DNA of 48,876 nucleotides, from positions 1 to 48,876 of the forward strand of contig CASFYB010000013.1 of assembly GCA_949298825.1 (NCBI GenBank), written 5' to 3'. Both the position numbers and the translations under genes were made by a program. This stretch comes from an uncultured Helicobacter sp. GTDB taxonomy: Bacteria; Campylobacterota; Campylobacteria; Campylobacterales; Helicobacteraceae. Below the pieces are notes generated by a model. That model was not told where the DNA came from, did not search any database, and saw nothing but the letters and a program-made list of their open reading frames with translations. Positions 1 to 8,425 of the stretch are shown piece by piece (the first letter of the stretch is position 1; each line of letters opens with the position of its first letter).

Positions 1-118
1 ATTAAAAGAATTAAAGAGTGATGGTGAGATTATAGAGGTGAATTAATAGGATTGTTATTAGAAGAATGATCTTATTGAGGAATATCTATAGTCAATATTC
101 TAAGTAATATCTAAATAT

Positions 119-142
119 TATCTAGCCCTTTGGGGCTAGATA
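119..142. repeat. Perfect 10-bp inverted repeat (hairpin)
   Basis: The arms TATCTAGCCC and GGGCTAGATA surround a 4-base loop. There is no T-run on either side, so this is not a typical intrinsic terminator. It shares its core (TCTAGCC/GGCTAGA) with the hairpin at 379-402, so the two look related. Any transcript it belongs to would have to come from beyond the left edge. Confidence 0.6.
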
Positions 143-378
143 TAAATGTTACTAAGAGTTTGATCATAGTGATGATTATTATCTAATCACTTAATCTTTG
201 ATTTAATCATAGAGATTTGATTTTAAAGATCAGATTATTTTTTAAATTACAACCTATTTAGTTTATAGACTAGATAGGTTTAATACTAATCTAGTGATTA
301 ATTATCAAATCTTAATTGTTATTTGATCAATTGATTAAATTGATAACTCAATATTTAATACTTAAATTGCGTATTTGT

Positions 379-409
379 ATCTAGCCTTTATAAAGGCTAG
401 ATTGTTTTT
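379..409 (+). terminator. Putative intrinsic terminator (palindrome plus T-run)
   Basis: Arms of 12 bases (ATCTAGCCTTTA and TAAAGGCTAGAT) form a perfect 24-base palindrome at 379-402, followed by TGTTTTTA. This is the form of a rho-independent terminator for a plus-strand transcript entering from the left. No gene is visible between 1 and 379, so the transcript would start outside the window. The stem is only moderately GC-rich. Confidence 0.5.
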
Positions 410-557
410 AAATATTTTGATTCTGAAATGAATTTGATTTGAAAATCATTTGAATATTTTCTAACTTTCTTTCTCTTGCCATCATTGCTTTGCTATGTAA
501 TTATGTTGCTTAAAAGGAAATCCAAAAGACTGGCAATGATGGTAAAAGAAAGAAACC
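399..557. repeat. Dispersed repeat, copy 1, with long imperfect inverted arms
   Basis: The left flank (from AGATTGTTTTTAAATATTTT through TTCTGAAATGA) resembles the sequence starting at 23782. Two arms of about 22 bases (466-487 and 534-555, ending in CCATCATTG and starting with CAATGATGG) match with two mismatches and enclose a 46-base core (488-533). The core contains TTGCTATGTAATTA and AAGGAAATCCAAAAGAC. In copy 2 the same core lies in the opposite orientation while the flank keeps its orientation. As RNA it would form a long stem-loop. It could be a MITE-like element or a structured RNA, and no coding capacity is seen. Confidence 0.6.
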
Positions 558-752
558 TTTTTATCCTATTTTTTTATCCTATTTTGCAAGCTTTTTAGTT
601 TATCTACAAAGCCTTTAACTATTCTTAGCTCCCTAATTTACCAAGTCTGGCCAAACTTATGCTAGAATCAAAACAAAAATCACAAAATAAATTTATGTTT
701 TCTCTACATCCGATATATCATAATGACACACTAAGCTATAAGGGCACTCTGC

Positions 753-773
753 TATACTCTATCAACGCGCGTT
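753..773 (+). promoter_or_regulatory. Putative mdtJI promoter with palindrome at the start site
   Basis: TATACT at 753-758 fits a -10 box. Six bases downstream, where transcription would begin, lies the perfect 10-base palindrome AACGCGCGTT (764-773). It is strikingly GC-rich for this AT-rich spacer. A dimeric repressor site overlapping the start is plausible, but the regulator is unknown and no clear -35 is seen. Confidence 0.4.
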
Positions 774-795
774 ATCTCTCATCTATCCCTCCTCC

Positions 796-832
796 AAAGA
801 TAAGATAAGCATCATTTAATATTCTTATCTTT
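796..832 (+). promoter_or_regulatory. Inverted repeat in the mdtJI leader, next to the ribosome binding site
   Basis: AAAGATAAGA (796-805) and TCTTATCTTT (823-832) are perfect 10-base arms with a 17-base spacer. The second arm directly abuts the AGGAG ribosome binding site of the gene at 843. It could be an operator, or an mRNA hairpin that affects ribosome access. Which one it is cannot be told from the sequence. Confidence 0.45.
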
Positions 833-842
833 AGGAGCTATC

Positions 843-1169
843 ATGAAAGAAAAAACAAAAGCATGGGGCTTTTTGATACTGGCTATTTTTGCTGAAGTTT
901 TGGGCACTAGCTCGCTTCATCTTTTCAGTGAGCATCTATGGCTGAAGTACAGTCTCATGGGGATTTTCATCACATTATCATATATTTTTATGAGCTTTTC
1001 ACTCAAAGCTATTTCTATCTCTATAGCCTATGCGATGTGGGAGGTTTTAGGCATTATCCTAATCGCGCTATTTGGATTTGCATTTTTCAATGAGGTTTTA
1101 AGCCTTTATCAAAAGCTAGGGATCTTGCTTGGGGCAATAGGCATCATCCTCATTAACATGGAGGAGTAA
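843..1169 (+). CDS. mdtJ: SMR-family efflux protein, MdtJ-like subunit
   Basis: This is a 108-residue protein with four hydrophobic segments, the normal size of the small multidrug resistance family. The membrane-embedded Glu (residue 18, in LAIFAEVLG) that binds proton and substrate is present. The stretch SYIFMSFSLKAISISIAYAMWE closely resembles E. coli MdtJ, half of the MdtJI spermidine exporter. It is followed after one base by a second, different SMR gene, as expected for heteromeric pairs. The start is supported by AGGAG nine bases upstream. Family membership is seen directly. Spermidine as substrate is inference from similarity and pairing; guanidinium or quaternary amine export is an alternative. 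Confidence 0.75.
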   Translation: MKEKTKAWGFLILAIFAEVLGTSSLHLFSEHLWLKYSLMGIFITLSYIFMSFSLKAISISIAYAMWEVLGIILIALFGFAFFNEVLSLYQKLGILLGAIGIILINMEE

Positions 1170-1170
1170 A

Positions 1171-1479
1171 ATGGGTTTTATTTTCATTGTCATAGCGGCA
1201 TTTTTAGATGTCATAGCAAATATACTGCTTAAAAAGTCTGATGGATTCAAATCTTTGGGCTATGGTGTTGGCGCGATTATGATCGTGCTTTTAGCTTTTG
1301 TGATCCTATCTTTTGCGCTTAGTAGCATCCCTCTTAGCATAGCCTATGTAACTTGGGGGGCTTTGGGGATATTGGGCACTACTCTTGGTGGGGTCTTGTT
1401 TTTCAAAGAAAAGATTGGCAAAAAGGGGATATGCGGGCTTATCTTAAGTCTAAGTTCAGTTGTGCTTTTGCATTTTTAG
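1171..1479 (+). CDS. mdtI: SMR-family efflux protein, MdtI-like subunit
   Basis: This is a 102-residue, four-helix SMR protein. LDVIANILLKKSDGF and SIAYVTWGALGI match the MdtI side of MdtJI pairs (E. coli has LEIVANVFLKFSDGF). The normally invariant Glu of helix 1 is Asp here (residue 13). It should dimerise with the upstream subunit in the inner membrane. The start ATG lies two bases after the mdtJ stop, and GGAGG inside the last codons of mdtJ serves as ribosome binding site, so the two are translationally coupled. Substrate assignment is inference. Confidence 0.72.
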   Translation: MGFIFIVIAAFLDVIANILLKKSDGFKSLGYGVGAIMIVLLAFVILSFALSSIPLSIAYVTWGALGILGTTLGGVLFFKEKIGKKGICGLILSLSSVVLLHF

Positions 1480-1535
1480 CCTTTAAAAAGATAGGGATAA
1501 AAGCAAGTTTCAAGCAAAATTTATGCAAATGATTC

Positions 1536-1541
1536 TATAAT
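1536..1541 (+). promoter_or_regulatory. -10 box of the prs promoter
   Basis: A perfect TATAAT lies 33 bases upstream of the prs start codon in an otherwise non-coding 95-base gap. No strong -35 is evident, which is usual in Helicobacter housekeeping promoters. Confidence 0.55.
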
Positions 1542-1574
1542 TATCCTTTAAATTTTATTGAAGGTTTTTAGTAG

Positions 1575-2504
1575 ATGAAAGGTTTTAAGATTTTTAGCGG
1601 TTCAGCGCATCCTAGCTTCAGTCAAGAGATCGCTAGGTATTTAGATGGGATGGTAAGCAAGGCTAGTGTGTCGCGCTTTAGCGATGGGGAGATCTCTGTA
1701 CAGATCTCTGAATCTGTAAGGGGGAAAGATATCTTTATCATCCAGCCTACCTGCGCCCCTACAAATGACAATCTGATGGAGCTGCTTATCATGGCAGATG
1801 CCTTTAAGCGCAGCTCTGCTAGCACGATCACTGCTGTTATCCCCTACTTTGGCTATGCGCGCCAGGATAGAAAGGCAGCACCTAGAGTGCCTATCACTGC
1901 TAAGCTTGTAGCCAACCTCATCCAAAGTGCAGGCATCAATAGGATCATCACCATGGACCTGCATGCAGGGCAGATACAGGGCTTTTTTGATATCCCTGTG
2001 GACAATCTATATGGCTCTATCATCTTCACTGACTATGTCAGATCTAAAAATCTCAAAAATCCCATCATCGCTAGCCCAGATATTGGCGGCGTGGCTAGAG
2101 CTAGATACTTTGCTGACCAGCTAGGCTATGATCTTGTGATCGTAGATAAGAAGCGCGAGAAGGCTAATGTCAGCGAGGTGATGAATATCATCGGGGATGT
2201 GGAAGGCAAGGATGTGATCTTGGTAGATGATATGATCGATACAGCAGGCACGATGTGCAAGGCTGCTGATGTGCTAAAGATGCGTGGGGCCAACTCTGTC
2301 ATCGCGCTTGGCACTCACCCCGTGCTATCAGGTCCAGCGCTAGAGAGGATCCAAAATAGCGCACTAGATGAAGTCGTCGTAAGCAACTCTATCCCCCTCA
2401 AACAAAGCTCTGCTAAGATCACGATCCTATCTGTAGCCCCACTCTTTGCAGAGGTCATCCGCAGAATCCACTATAATGAATCTGTAAATTCACTTTTCAT
2501 CTAA
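1575..2504 (+). CDS. prs: Ribose-phosphate pyrophosphokinase
   Basis: The enzyme makes PRPP from ribose 5-phosphate and ATP in the cytosol, feeding purine, pyrimidine, histidine and NAD synthesis. It is 309 residues long, the normal class I length. The FSDGEISVQI segment and RQDRK (96-100) of the ATP-binding region are present, as are the flexible-loop segment VDKKREKAN and the PRPP-binding loop ILVDDMIDTAGTM (about 215-227). AAGG lies ten bases upstream of the ATG. The next gene, 16 bases downstream, is purA, which also serves purine synthesis, so co-transcription is likely. Confidence 0.95.
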   Translation: MKGFKIFSGSAHPSFSQEIARYLDGMVSKASVSRFSDGEISVQISESVRGKDIFIIQPTCAPTNDNLMELLIMADAFKRSSASTITAVIPYFGYARQDRKAAPRVPITAKLVANLIQSAGINRIITMDLHAGQIQGFFDIPVDNLYGSIIFTDYVRSKNLKNPIIASPDIGGVARARYFADQLGYDLVIVDKKREKANVSEVMNIIGDVEGKDVILVDDMIDTAGTMCKAADVLKMRGANSVIALGTHPVLSGPALERIQNSALDEVVVSNSIPLKQSSAKITILSVAPLFAEVIRRIHYNESVNSLFI

Positions 2505-3770
<1,266 letters not shown>

Positions 3771-3779
3771 GAGGAGGCA

Positions 3780-4205
3780 TTGAAGACGCGATTTGATTCT
3801 TTATTAAAGATAAAAAAGCAGTCTATGCAAGAAAAAGAGCTAGAGATCGCCAAGCTTAACAGTCTTATTCATAAAAAGCTTGATGAGGCAAGAGAGTGTC
3901 AAGAAGAAATGCGCGCCTTTTTGACCCCAAGTGCTGGGAGTATGCAGGATTTTAAAATGCTAGCAGAATACAAGCAGGCCTTTTTGTTTCAAATTGATTC
4001 TATCCATTTGGAAATCTCAGAGCTCAAAAATGAGCGCTCAAAATATGAGGAGGCCTACAGACTAGCTAGCATCGAGTATGAAAAGACCAAATACCTCCAA
4101 GAAAACGAAAGAAAAAAACTTCTGCTTGCGCTAAAAAGGCAGGAGGAAAAAAATATTGATGAGATCGCATCAATACGATTTAGCCTACAAAAGGAACCAT
4201 CATGA
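3780..4205 (+). CDS. FliJ-like coiled-coil protein
   Basis: The product has 141 residues, is rich in Lys, Glu and Gln, and consists almost entirely of heptad-like helix with no membrane segment. That is the pattern of FliJ, the export-apparatus stalk that links FliI to FlhA. The position directly after purA matches the FliJ-like gene known from H. pylori (HP0256). The start codon is TTG, with GGAGG eight bases upstream. The stop overlaps the next ATG by four bases. Sequence conservation of FliJ is low, so the assignment rests on size, coiled coil and context. Confidence 0.6.
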   Translation: MKTRFDSLLKIKKQSMQEKELEIAKLNSLIHKKLDEARECQEEMRAFLTPSAGSMQDFKMLAEYKQAFLFQIDSIHLEISELKNERSKYEEAYRLASIEYEKTKYLQENERKKLLLALKRQEEKNIDEIASIRFSLQKEPS

Positions 4206-4933
4206 AAAAAATCTTGCCCTATCTTTTTACAAGCTTATTGCTAGCCAAAGATCCCACACACCAAGCACCCCAAACACCCACCCAAGACCTAGAATCTAAA
4301 CAAGCCCCTACACAAGCCCCTCTAGCTAACTCTAATGCCAATACAGAACTCATACAATGCAATGTAGTCTTTGAGCAAAGAAAAGATGAGATCATCTCGC
4401 AATTAAGAGAGCTTGAGGATAAAAAGCAGTCTTTAGAACTTTTGCAAAAAGCAAGTGATGATCTCTTTAGTCAACGTGAGAATAAACTCAAGGCAAAACA
4501 AGAAGATCTAGATAATCAACTAAAAACACTCAATGCCAAAGAAGAATCTATGAATAAAAATCTTGATGAACGTGAAGCCAAGATTAAAAAGCTTATTGCC
4601 AAAAATGAGGAGCTTTTACGTCAGATCCAAGATGAGAGTGATAATAAAATCGCCCAGACCTATGCAAAAATGAAAGATTCTAAGGCTGCTGCGATTTTGA
4701 GCGATCTGCCTAATGAGCAGGCTGCGGGCATACTCTTTTTGCTTAAAGCACAAGAGGTAGGCAAGATCCTAGCTAAGATGCAGCCACAAAAAGCAGCCGA
4801 ACTTACAGAGGTGCTTAAAAAAGGCCCACCATTTGAAAAAAAGGAGGTCAAGCCTATGTCTAAGCCAAATGAGGCAGAATCTCCATCTAGCATACCTGGT
4901 GAGGCCAATGAGCCAAGTACCCCGCTAATTTAG
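4202..4933 (+). CDS. Exported coiled-coil protein with MgtE_N-like domain (MotE-like)
   Basis: The product has 243 residues. A short N-terminal hydrophobic segment (residues 4-16, after KK) looks like a signal or anchor. A Pro/Gln/Thr-rich stretch follows, then a long charged coiled coil (about 55-150). A compact helical domain (about 158-205) has the repeated pattern AAAILSDLPNEQAAGILF and QKAAELTEVLKK, typical of MgtE N-terminal domains in MotE-type proteins. The tail is Pro/Ser-rich. Related proteins act in flagellar motor assembly, and the Campylobacter homologue Cj1496c is a glycoprotein needed for full colonisation. It probably acts in the periplasm near the stator. The four-base overlap with the FliJ-like gene supports a shared flagellar role. 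Confidence 0.65.
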   Translation: MKKILPYLFTSLLLAKDPTHQAPQTPTQDLESKQAPTQAPLANSNANTELIQCNVVFEQRKDEIISQLRELEDKKQSLELLQKASDDLFSQRENKLKAKQEDLDNQLKTLNAKEESMNKNLDEREAKIKKLIAKNEELLRQIQDESDNKIAQTYAKMKDSKAAAILSDLPNEQAAGILFLLKAQEVGKILAKMQPQKAAELTEVLKKGPPFEKKEVKPMSKPNEAESPSSIPGEANEPSTPLI

Positions 4934-4945
4934 AATAAAATCTGC

Positions 4946-4951
4946 TATAGT
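4946..4951 (+). promoter_or_regulatory. -10 box upstream of aroQ
   Basis: TATAGT lies in the 46-base gap before aroQ, 28 bases from the ribosome binding site region AAGGAG. It is the only promoter-like element found before the long aroQ-to-fliY gene run, so it may drive that whole run. Confidence 0.45.
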
Positions 4952-4979
4952 AATACAAATCAAATCTCAAGGAGAAAAC

Positions 4980-5468
4980 ATGAAAATCCTAGTCATCCAA
5001 GGTCCAAATCTCAACATCCTAGGGCATCGCGATCCAAGAATCTACGGCCCCATGACATTAGAGCAGATCCATAATAATATGCAAGAGTTTGGCAAGCAAA
5101 ATAAAACTGAGATTGACTTTTTCCAAAGCAACTTTGAAGGTGAGATCATTGACAAGATCCAAGAGGCTATAGGTGGGGAGTATCAAGGCATCATTATTAA
5201 TCCTGGTGCCTACTCTCATACCTCTATTGCTATTGCAGATGCGATCGCTTCTTGTGGCGTGCCTGTAGTAGAGGTGCATTTGAGCAATATTTTAGCTCGT
5301 GAAGAGTTTAGAAGAGTGAGCTATACAGGTGCGGTGAGCGCTGGTGTGATCTCTGGCTTTGGTGCTTTTGGCTATCATTTAGCACTTATTTCTATCCTCC
5401 AGATCATCGGCGAAGTAGAAGCCATCAAAGAAGCTCAAAAAAAGCAAATGCAGGCTAACAACGCCTAA
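4980..5468 (+). CDS. aroQ: 3-dehydroquinate dehydratase, type II
   Basis: It catalyses dehydration of 3-dehydroquinate to 3-dehydroshikimate in the shikimate pathway. At 162 residues it has the dodecameric type II size. IQGPNLNILGHRDPRIYG carries the catalytic Tyr22 and the mobile-loop Arg. INPGAYSHTSIAI supplies the catalytic-region Asn and His, and VEVHLSN the substrate-binding His. AAGGAG lies seven bases before the ATG. It opens the same gene order as H. pylori aroQ-pepQ-folK-flhF-flhG. Confidence 0.95.
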   Translation: MKILVIQGPNLNILGHRDPRIYGPMTLEQIHNNMQEFGKQNKTEIDFFQSNFEGEIIDKIQEAIGGEYQGIIINPGAYSHTSIAIADAIASCGVPVVEVHLSNILAREEFRRVSYTGAVSAGVISGFGAFGYHLALISILQIIGEVEAIKEAQKKQMQANNA

Positions 5469-5472
5469 AACT

Positions 5473-6528
5473 ATGCTAAGCCAAGACATACAAGCTTTTA
5501 TCAGCAATGATGAAAGCGCTCTTTTTTATGAATGTGGCTATAGCTGCGATAATGCCTGGCTTTTAAAAGTCTCTAGCGAGGTGATTTTTATCACAGATTC
5601 TCGCTATAGTCTTGAGGCTAAAGAGCTAGGCTATCAAAACATACAGATCTTAGAATCTAATAATCTCATCCATACACTTTGTGAGCAGATCAATAAATCT
5701 AATATCAAATCCCTTGTCTATGATAATGCTAGCATCAGCGCACTTAGCCTAGAGACTATCAGGATGCAATGCAGGCAAACAGAGCTGATCCCTAAGGCTA
5801 GATTCCACCAAAGTTTAAGGATGAAAAAAACGCAAGATGAGATAGATAAAATCAGGAAATCTCAAGCACTAAATACTAAGGCCTATGAGCTTTTGGCTGA
5901 ATTTTTGCGCACGCAAAATAGTATTAATAATGCTCCTATCACAGAAAAAACCTTGCAGTTTCAAGCCAAAATCTTTTTGCAAGATTTTGGGAATTATGAT
6001 CTATCTTTTGAGCCTATCTTAGCGCTTAACCACAATGCTGCAAAACCCCATGCCATCCCTACTAATACACCTTTAAAAGAAGGGGATTTGATCTTATTTG
6101 ATGCGGGGATCAAGTTTGAGAGGTATTGCTCAGATCGTACTCGCACAGCGCTATTTAGCCCGCAGATCAGCTTTGATAAAAAGCAAAGCTTCAAGGATAA
6201 AAAGCATCAAAAGATCTATGATATCGTGCTCAAAGCTCAAGAACATGCAATAAAAAACACCCGTGCTGGCATGAGCGCAAAAGAAGTAGATGCGCTAGCA
6301 AGAGAGGTGATACAAGAGGCTGGGTATGGGGAGTTTTTCACCCATTCTACAGGACATGGCATCGGGCTTGATATCCATGAGATGCCCTTCATATCTCCAC
6401 GAAGCGATACTATCATAGAAGATGGGATGATCTTTTCTATAGAGCCAGGGATCTACTTGCCCGGTGAGTTTGGCATAAGGATCGAGGATCTAGTCTATAT
6501 AGAGAATGGATGTGCAAAAGTCCTATAA
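5473..6528 (+). CDS. pepQ: M24 family aminopeptidase (Xaa-Pro type)
   Basis: The product has 351 residues: a creatinase-type N-terminal domain (about 1-125) and a C-terminal pita-bread metallopeptidase domain. All five metal ligands can be seen: Asp in FDAGIKF, Asp in SDRTRT, His in HSTGHGIGLDIHEMP, Glu in IEPGIY and Glu in RIEDLV. It should remove N-terminal residues before proline. It starts four bases after the aroQ stop, and its 3' end overlaps folK. The exact specificity (aminopeptidase P or prolidase) cannot be told. Confidence 0.85.
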   Translation: MLSQDIQAFISNDESALFYECGYSCDNAWLLKVSSEVIFITDSRYSLEAKELGYQNIQILESNNLIHTLCEQINKSNIKSLVYDNASISALSLETIRMQCRQTELIPKARFHQSLRMKKTQDEIDKIRKSQALNTKAYELLAEFLRTQNSINNAPITEKTLQFQAKIFLQDFGNYDLSFEPILALNHNAAKPHAIPTNTPLKEGDLILFDAGIKFERYCSDRTRTALFSPQISFDKKQSFKDKKHQKIYDIVLKAQEHAIKNTRAGMSAKEVDALAREVIQEAGYGEFFTHSTGHGIGLDIHEMPFISPRSDTIIEDGMIFSIEPGIYLPGEFGIRIEDLVYIENGCAKVL

Positions 6529-7030
6529 ATATCCCCAAAAACAGGAAAAAGAGGATGTACTTTTTTTCACTCCTCTTTTCCCGACCACACTAAGACTAAA
6601 GCATTCTTTTAAAAGCAATCTCCATAGCCTTACCCTTGGTATTGGTGGCAATCTCAAATCCCCTATCCATACTTTTAATAAACTCTTTTTTTGGCTAAAA
6701 AATCATTCAAAAATCTTTCATATCAGCACTTCTCCAATCTATAAAAATCCTCCCTTTGGCTATGAAGATCAACCCCATTTTTATAATGCGACTATTAAGC
6801 TTTATACCAGTCTTTGCATCCATGAGGTTTTTAGCCTTGTGTTTTACCTTGAAAGACGCTTTGGAAGGGCGCGCAAAAGGGATTTTAAAAATGCACCAAG
6901 AACGCTAGATATTGATATTTTATTTTTTGATGATTTATATATTCATTTTACCCATTTAAAAGTCCCTCATCCCTACTTTAAAACCCGAGAATCTGTTATA
7001 ATACCACTTATGCTACAACACATAGATTAA
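6506..7030 (+). CDS. folK: 6-hydroxymethyl-7,8-dihydropterin pyrophosphokinase
   Basis: It transfers pyrophosphate from ATP to the pterin in folate synthesis. The ORF has 174 residues. TLGIGGNL matches the family start, FGYEDQPHFYNA the pterin site, and NAPRTLDIDILFFDD the family signature with the Mg-binding Asp pair. The ATG used overlaps pepQ by 23 bases and gives an extra N-terminal stretch of about 43 residues. There is no clear ribosome binding site and no later in-frame ATG before the conserved core. A GTG at 6512 is the only near alternative, so the start is uncertain. Confidence 0.85.
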   Translation: MDVQKSYKYPQKQEKEDVLFFTPLFPTTLRLKHSFKSNLHSLTLGIGGNLKSPIHTFNKLFFWLKNHSKIFHISTSPIYKNPPFGYEDQPHFYNATIKLYTSLCIHEVFSLVFYLERRFGRARKRDFKNAPRTLDIDILFFDDLYIHFTHLKVPHPYFKTRESVIIPLMLQHID

Positions 7031-7039
7031 GGAGCAAGG

Positions 7040-8425
7040 ATGAAGCTTTATACCTATGGGGGGGAGAGCGCTGCTGAAGCACTAAAAATCGCTCAAGATA
7101 AGCATGGCGAAGATGCACTCGTGGTCAAAACACGCGAAGTGCGGAAAAAAACCCTCAATCAACCCGGCCTGTATGAAATCATCGTAGCTGTAGAAGAGGA
7201 TGTACAAAAAGAAGTACCCAAAAATAGCATCCAAAAACGTATCGATGAGATCAAAGAGCAATCTTATATCCCCAAAAATACCTACAATGCTCCAAAACCC
7301 ACACCAAAGCCAAGCATCACACGCGAAGTCTTTGAGCTAAAAGAAGAAGATGAGGATGTGAGCTTGGAGCTATCTAGTGCGATAGAAGAGATGAAAAAGA
7401 TCATCCCCACCCCTCCTCCTAAAAGCTCGATTAGAGATTTAGATACGCGCTTTGAAAGCAAACTGGCTCAAAAAGAGGAAGAGAGAGCTAAAAAAGAGCA
7501 AACAGAAAATAAAGAATTTAAGCTCATTAAAGGTGAGCTAGATAAGATCAATGACAAAATAAAGCTCATACAAAATATGTTCTGGGAGGAAAAAACCCCT
7601 AACACTCAGATACCTCAAGAGTTTGCAGAGATATATCGCATCGCTAAAAGCAGCGGGATGTATAGCACGCATCTAGATGAGATCATGCAGCTTAGCTTGG
7701 AGCTGATGCCACTTAAGATGCGTGAAAACTCAGTGACCATCAAGCGCTATTTTAGAGAAGTTTTGCGCAAGATGCTTTATTGCCGAAATGAGAATCTAGA
7801 GCTAAATGGCAAAAAGATCATCATGCTAACAGGCCCTACAGGCGTAGGCAAAACCACCACTCTAGCCAAACTGGCTGCGCGCTATTCAAAGCTTTTGGAC
7901 AAAAAATATCGTGTGGGTATCATCACGCTTGATACCTATAGGATCGGTGCACTAGAGCAGCTTACATGGTATGCTAGGAAGATGAAAATCAGCATTGAGA
8001 CAGTTATTGAGCCAGAAGACTTTTTACGCGAGATTGATACCTTGCGTTATTGTGATATCATCTTAGTAGATACTGCTGGCCACTCTCAACATGATAAGCA
8101 AAAGATCAATCAGCTTAAGCGCTTTGTGCAAAATGACTATAAGATTGATATCGCTCTTGTACTATCTGCGACGACTAAGTTTGAGGATTTGAGAGATATT
8201 TATCATTCTTTTGGCGAGCTTGAGATTGATAGCTTTATTTTCAGTAAGCTAGATGAGAGTAAAGGACTTGGCAATCTCTTCTCCCTAGCCTATGAGACAA
8301 AAAAACCTATCAGCTATCTTTCTGTAGGACAAGAAGTCCCCACAGATCTATGTGTAGCTACAAATGACTATTTAGCAGACTGTCTGCTAGATGGATTTTA
8401 CAATCCAAATAAGGGGCGCAAATGA
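7040..8425 (+). CDS. flhF: Flagellar biosynthesis GTPase
   Basis: This SRP-type GTPase recruits early flagellar components to the pole. It has 461 residues. The basic N-terminal B domain begins MKLYTYGGESAAEAL and is followed by a long charged linker (about 60-190). The N domain follows, then the G domain with G1 GPTGVGKTTT (about 265-274), DTYRIGALEQL, G3 DTAGHSQHD and G4 SKLDES. AAGGAG lies seven bases upstream. The stop overlaps the flhG start by four bases. In H. pylori and Campylobacter FlhF also feeds into sigma-54-dependent flagellar gene expression, which fits the rpoN gene and the flgL promoter in this window. Confidence 0.96.
   Translation: MKLYTYGGESAAEALKIAQDKHGEDALVVKTREVRKKTLNQPGLYEIIVAVEEDVQKEVPKNSIQKRIDEIKEQSYIPKNTYNAPKPTPKPSITREVFELKEEDEDVSLELSSAIEEMKKIIPTPPPKSSIRDLDTRFESKLAQKEEERAKKEQTENKEFKLIKGELDKINDKIKLIQNMFWEEKTPNTQIPQEFAEIYRIAKSSGMYSTHLDEIMQLSLELMPLKMRENSVTIKRYFREVLRKMLYCRNENLELNGKKIIMLTGPTGVGKTTTLAKLAARYSKLLDKKYRVGIITLDTYRIGALEQLTWYARKMKISIETVIEPEDFLREIDTLRYCDIILVDTAGHSQHDKQKINQLKRFVQNDYKIDIALVLSATTKFEDLRDIYHSFGELEIDSFIFSKLDESKGLGNLFSLAYETKKPISYLSVGQEVPTDLCVATNDYLADCLLDGFYNPNKGRK

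Larger units (their letters stand above)
1..842. other. Non-coding AT-rich region left of mdtJI
   Basis: No open frame with a ribosome binding site and no tRNA- or rRNA-like sequence was found. The region holds the hairpin at 119-142, the terminator-like palindrome at 379-402, repeat copy 1 (399-557), a short direct repeat of TTTTTATCCTAT around 560-592, and the mdtJI promoter and operator elements (753-832). Very low GC and many small inverted repeats suggest an intergenic junction, possibly downstream of an RNA operon outside the window. Confidence 0.6.

Noticed and set aside
152-172. AAGAGTTTGATCATAGTGATG resembles in part the start of a 16S rRNA gene (AGAGTTTGATC)
   Set aside because: The similarity stops after about a dozen bases and the following sequence is AT-rich with no rRNA character.
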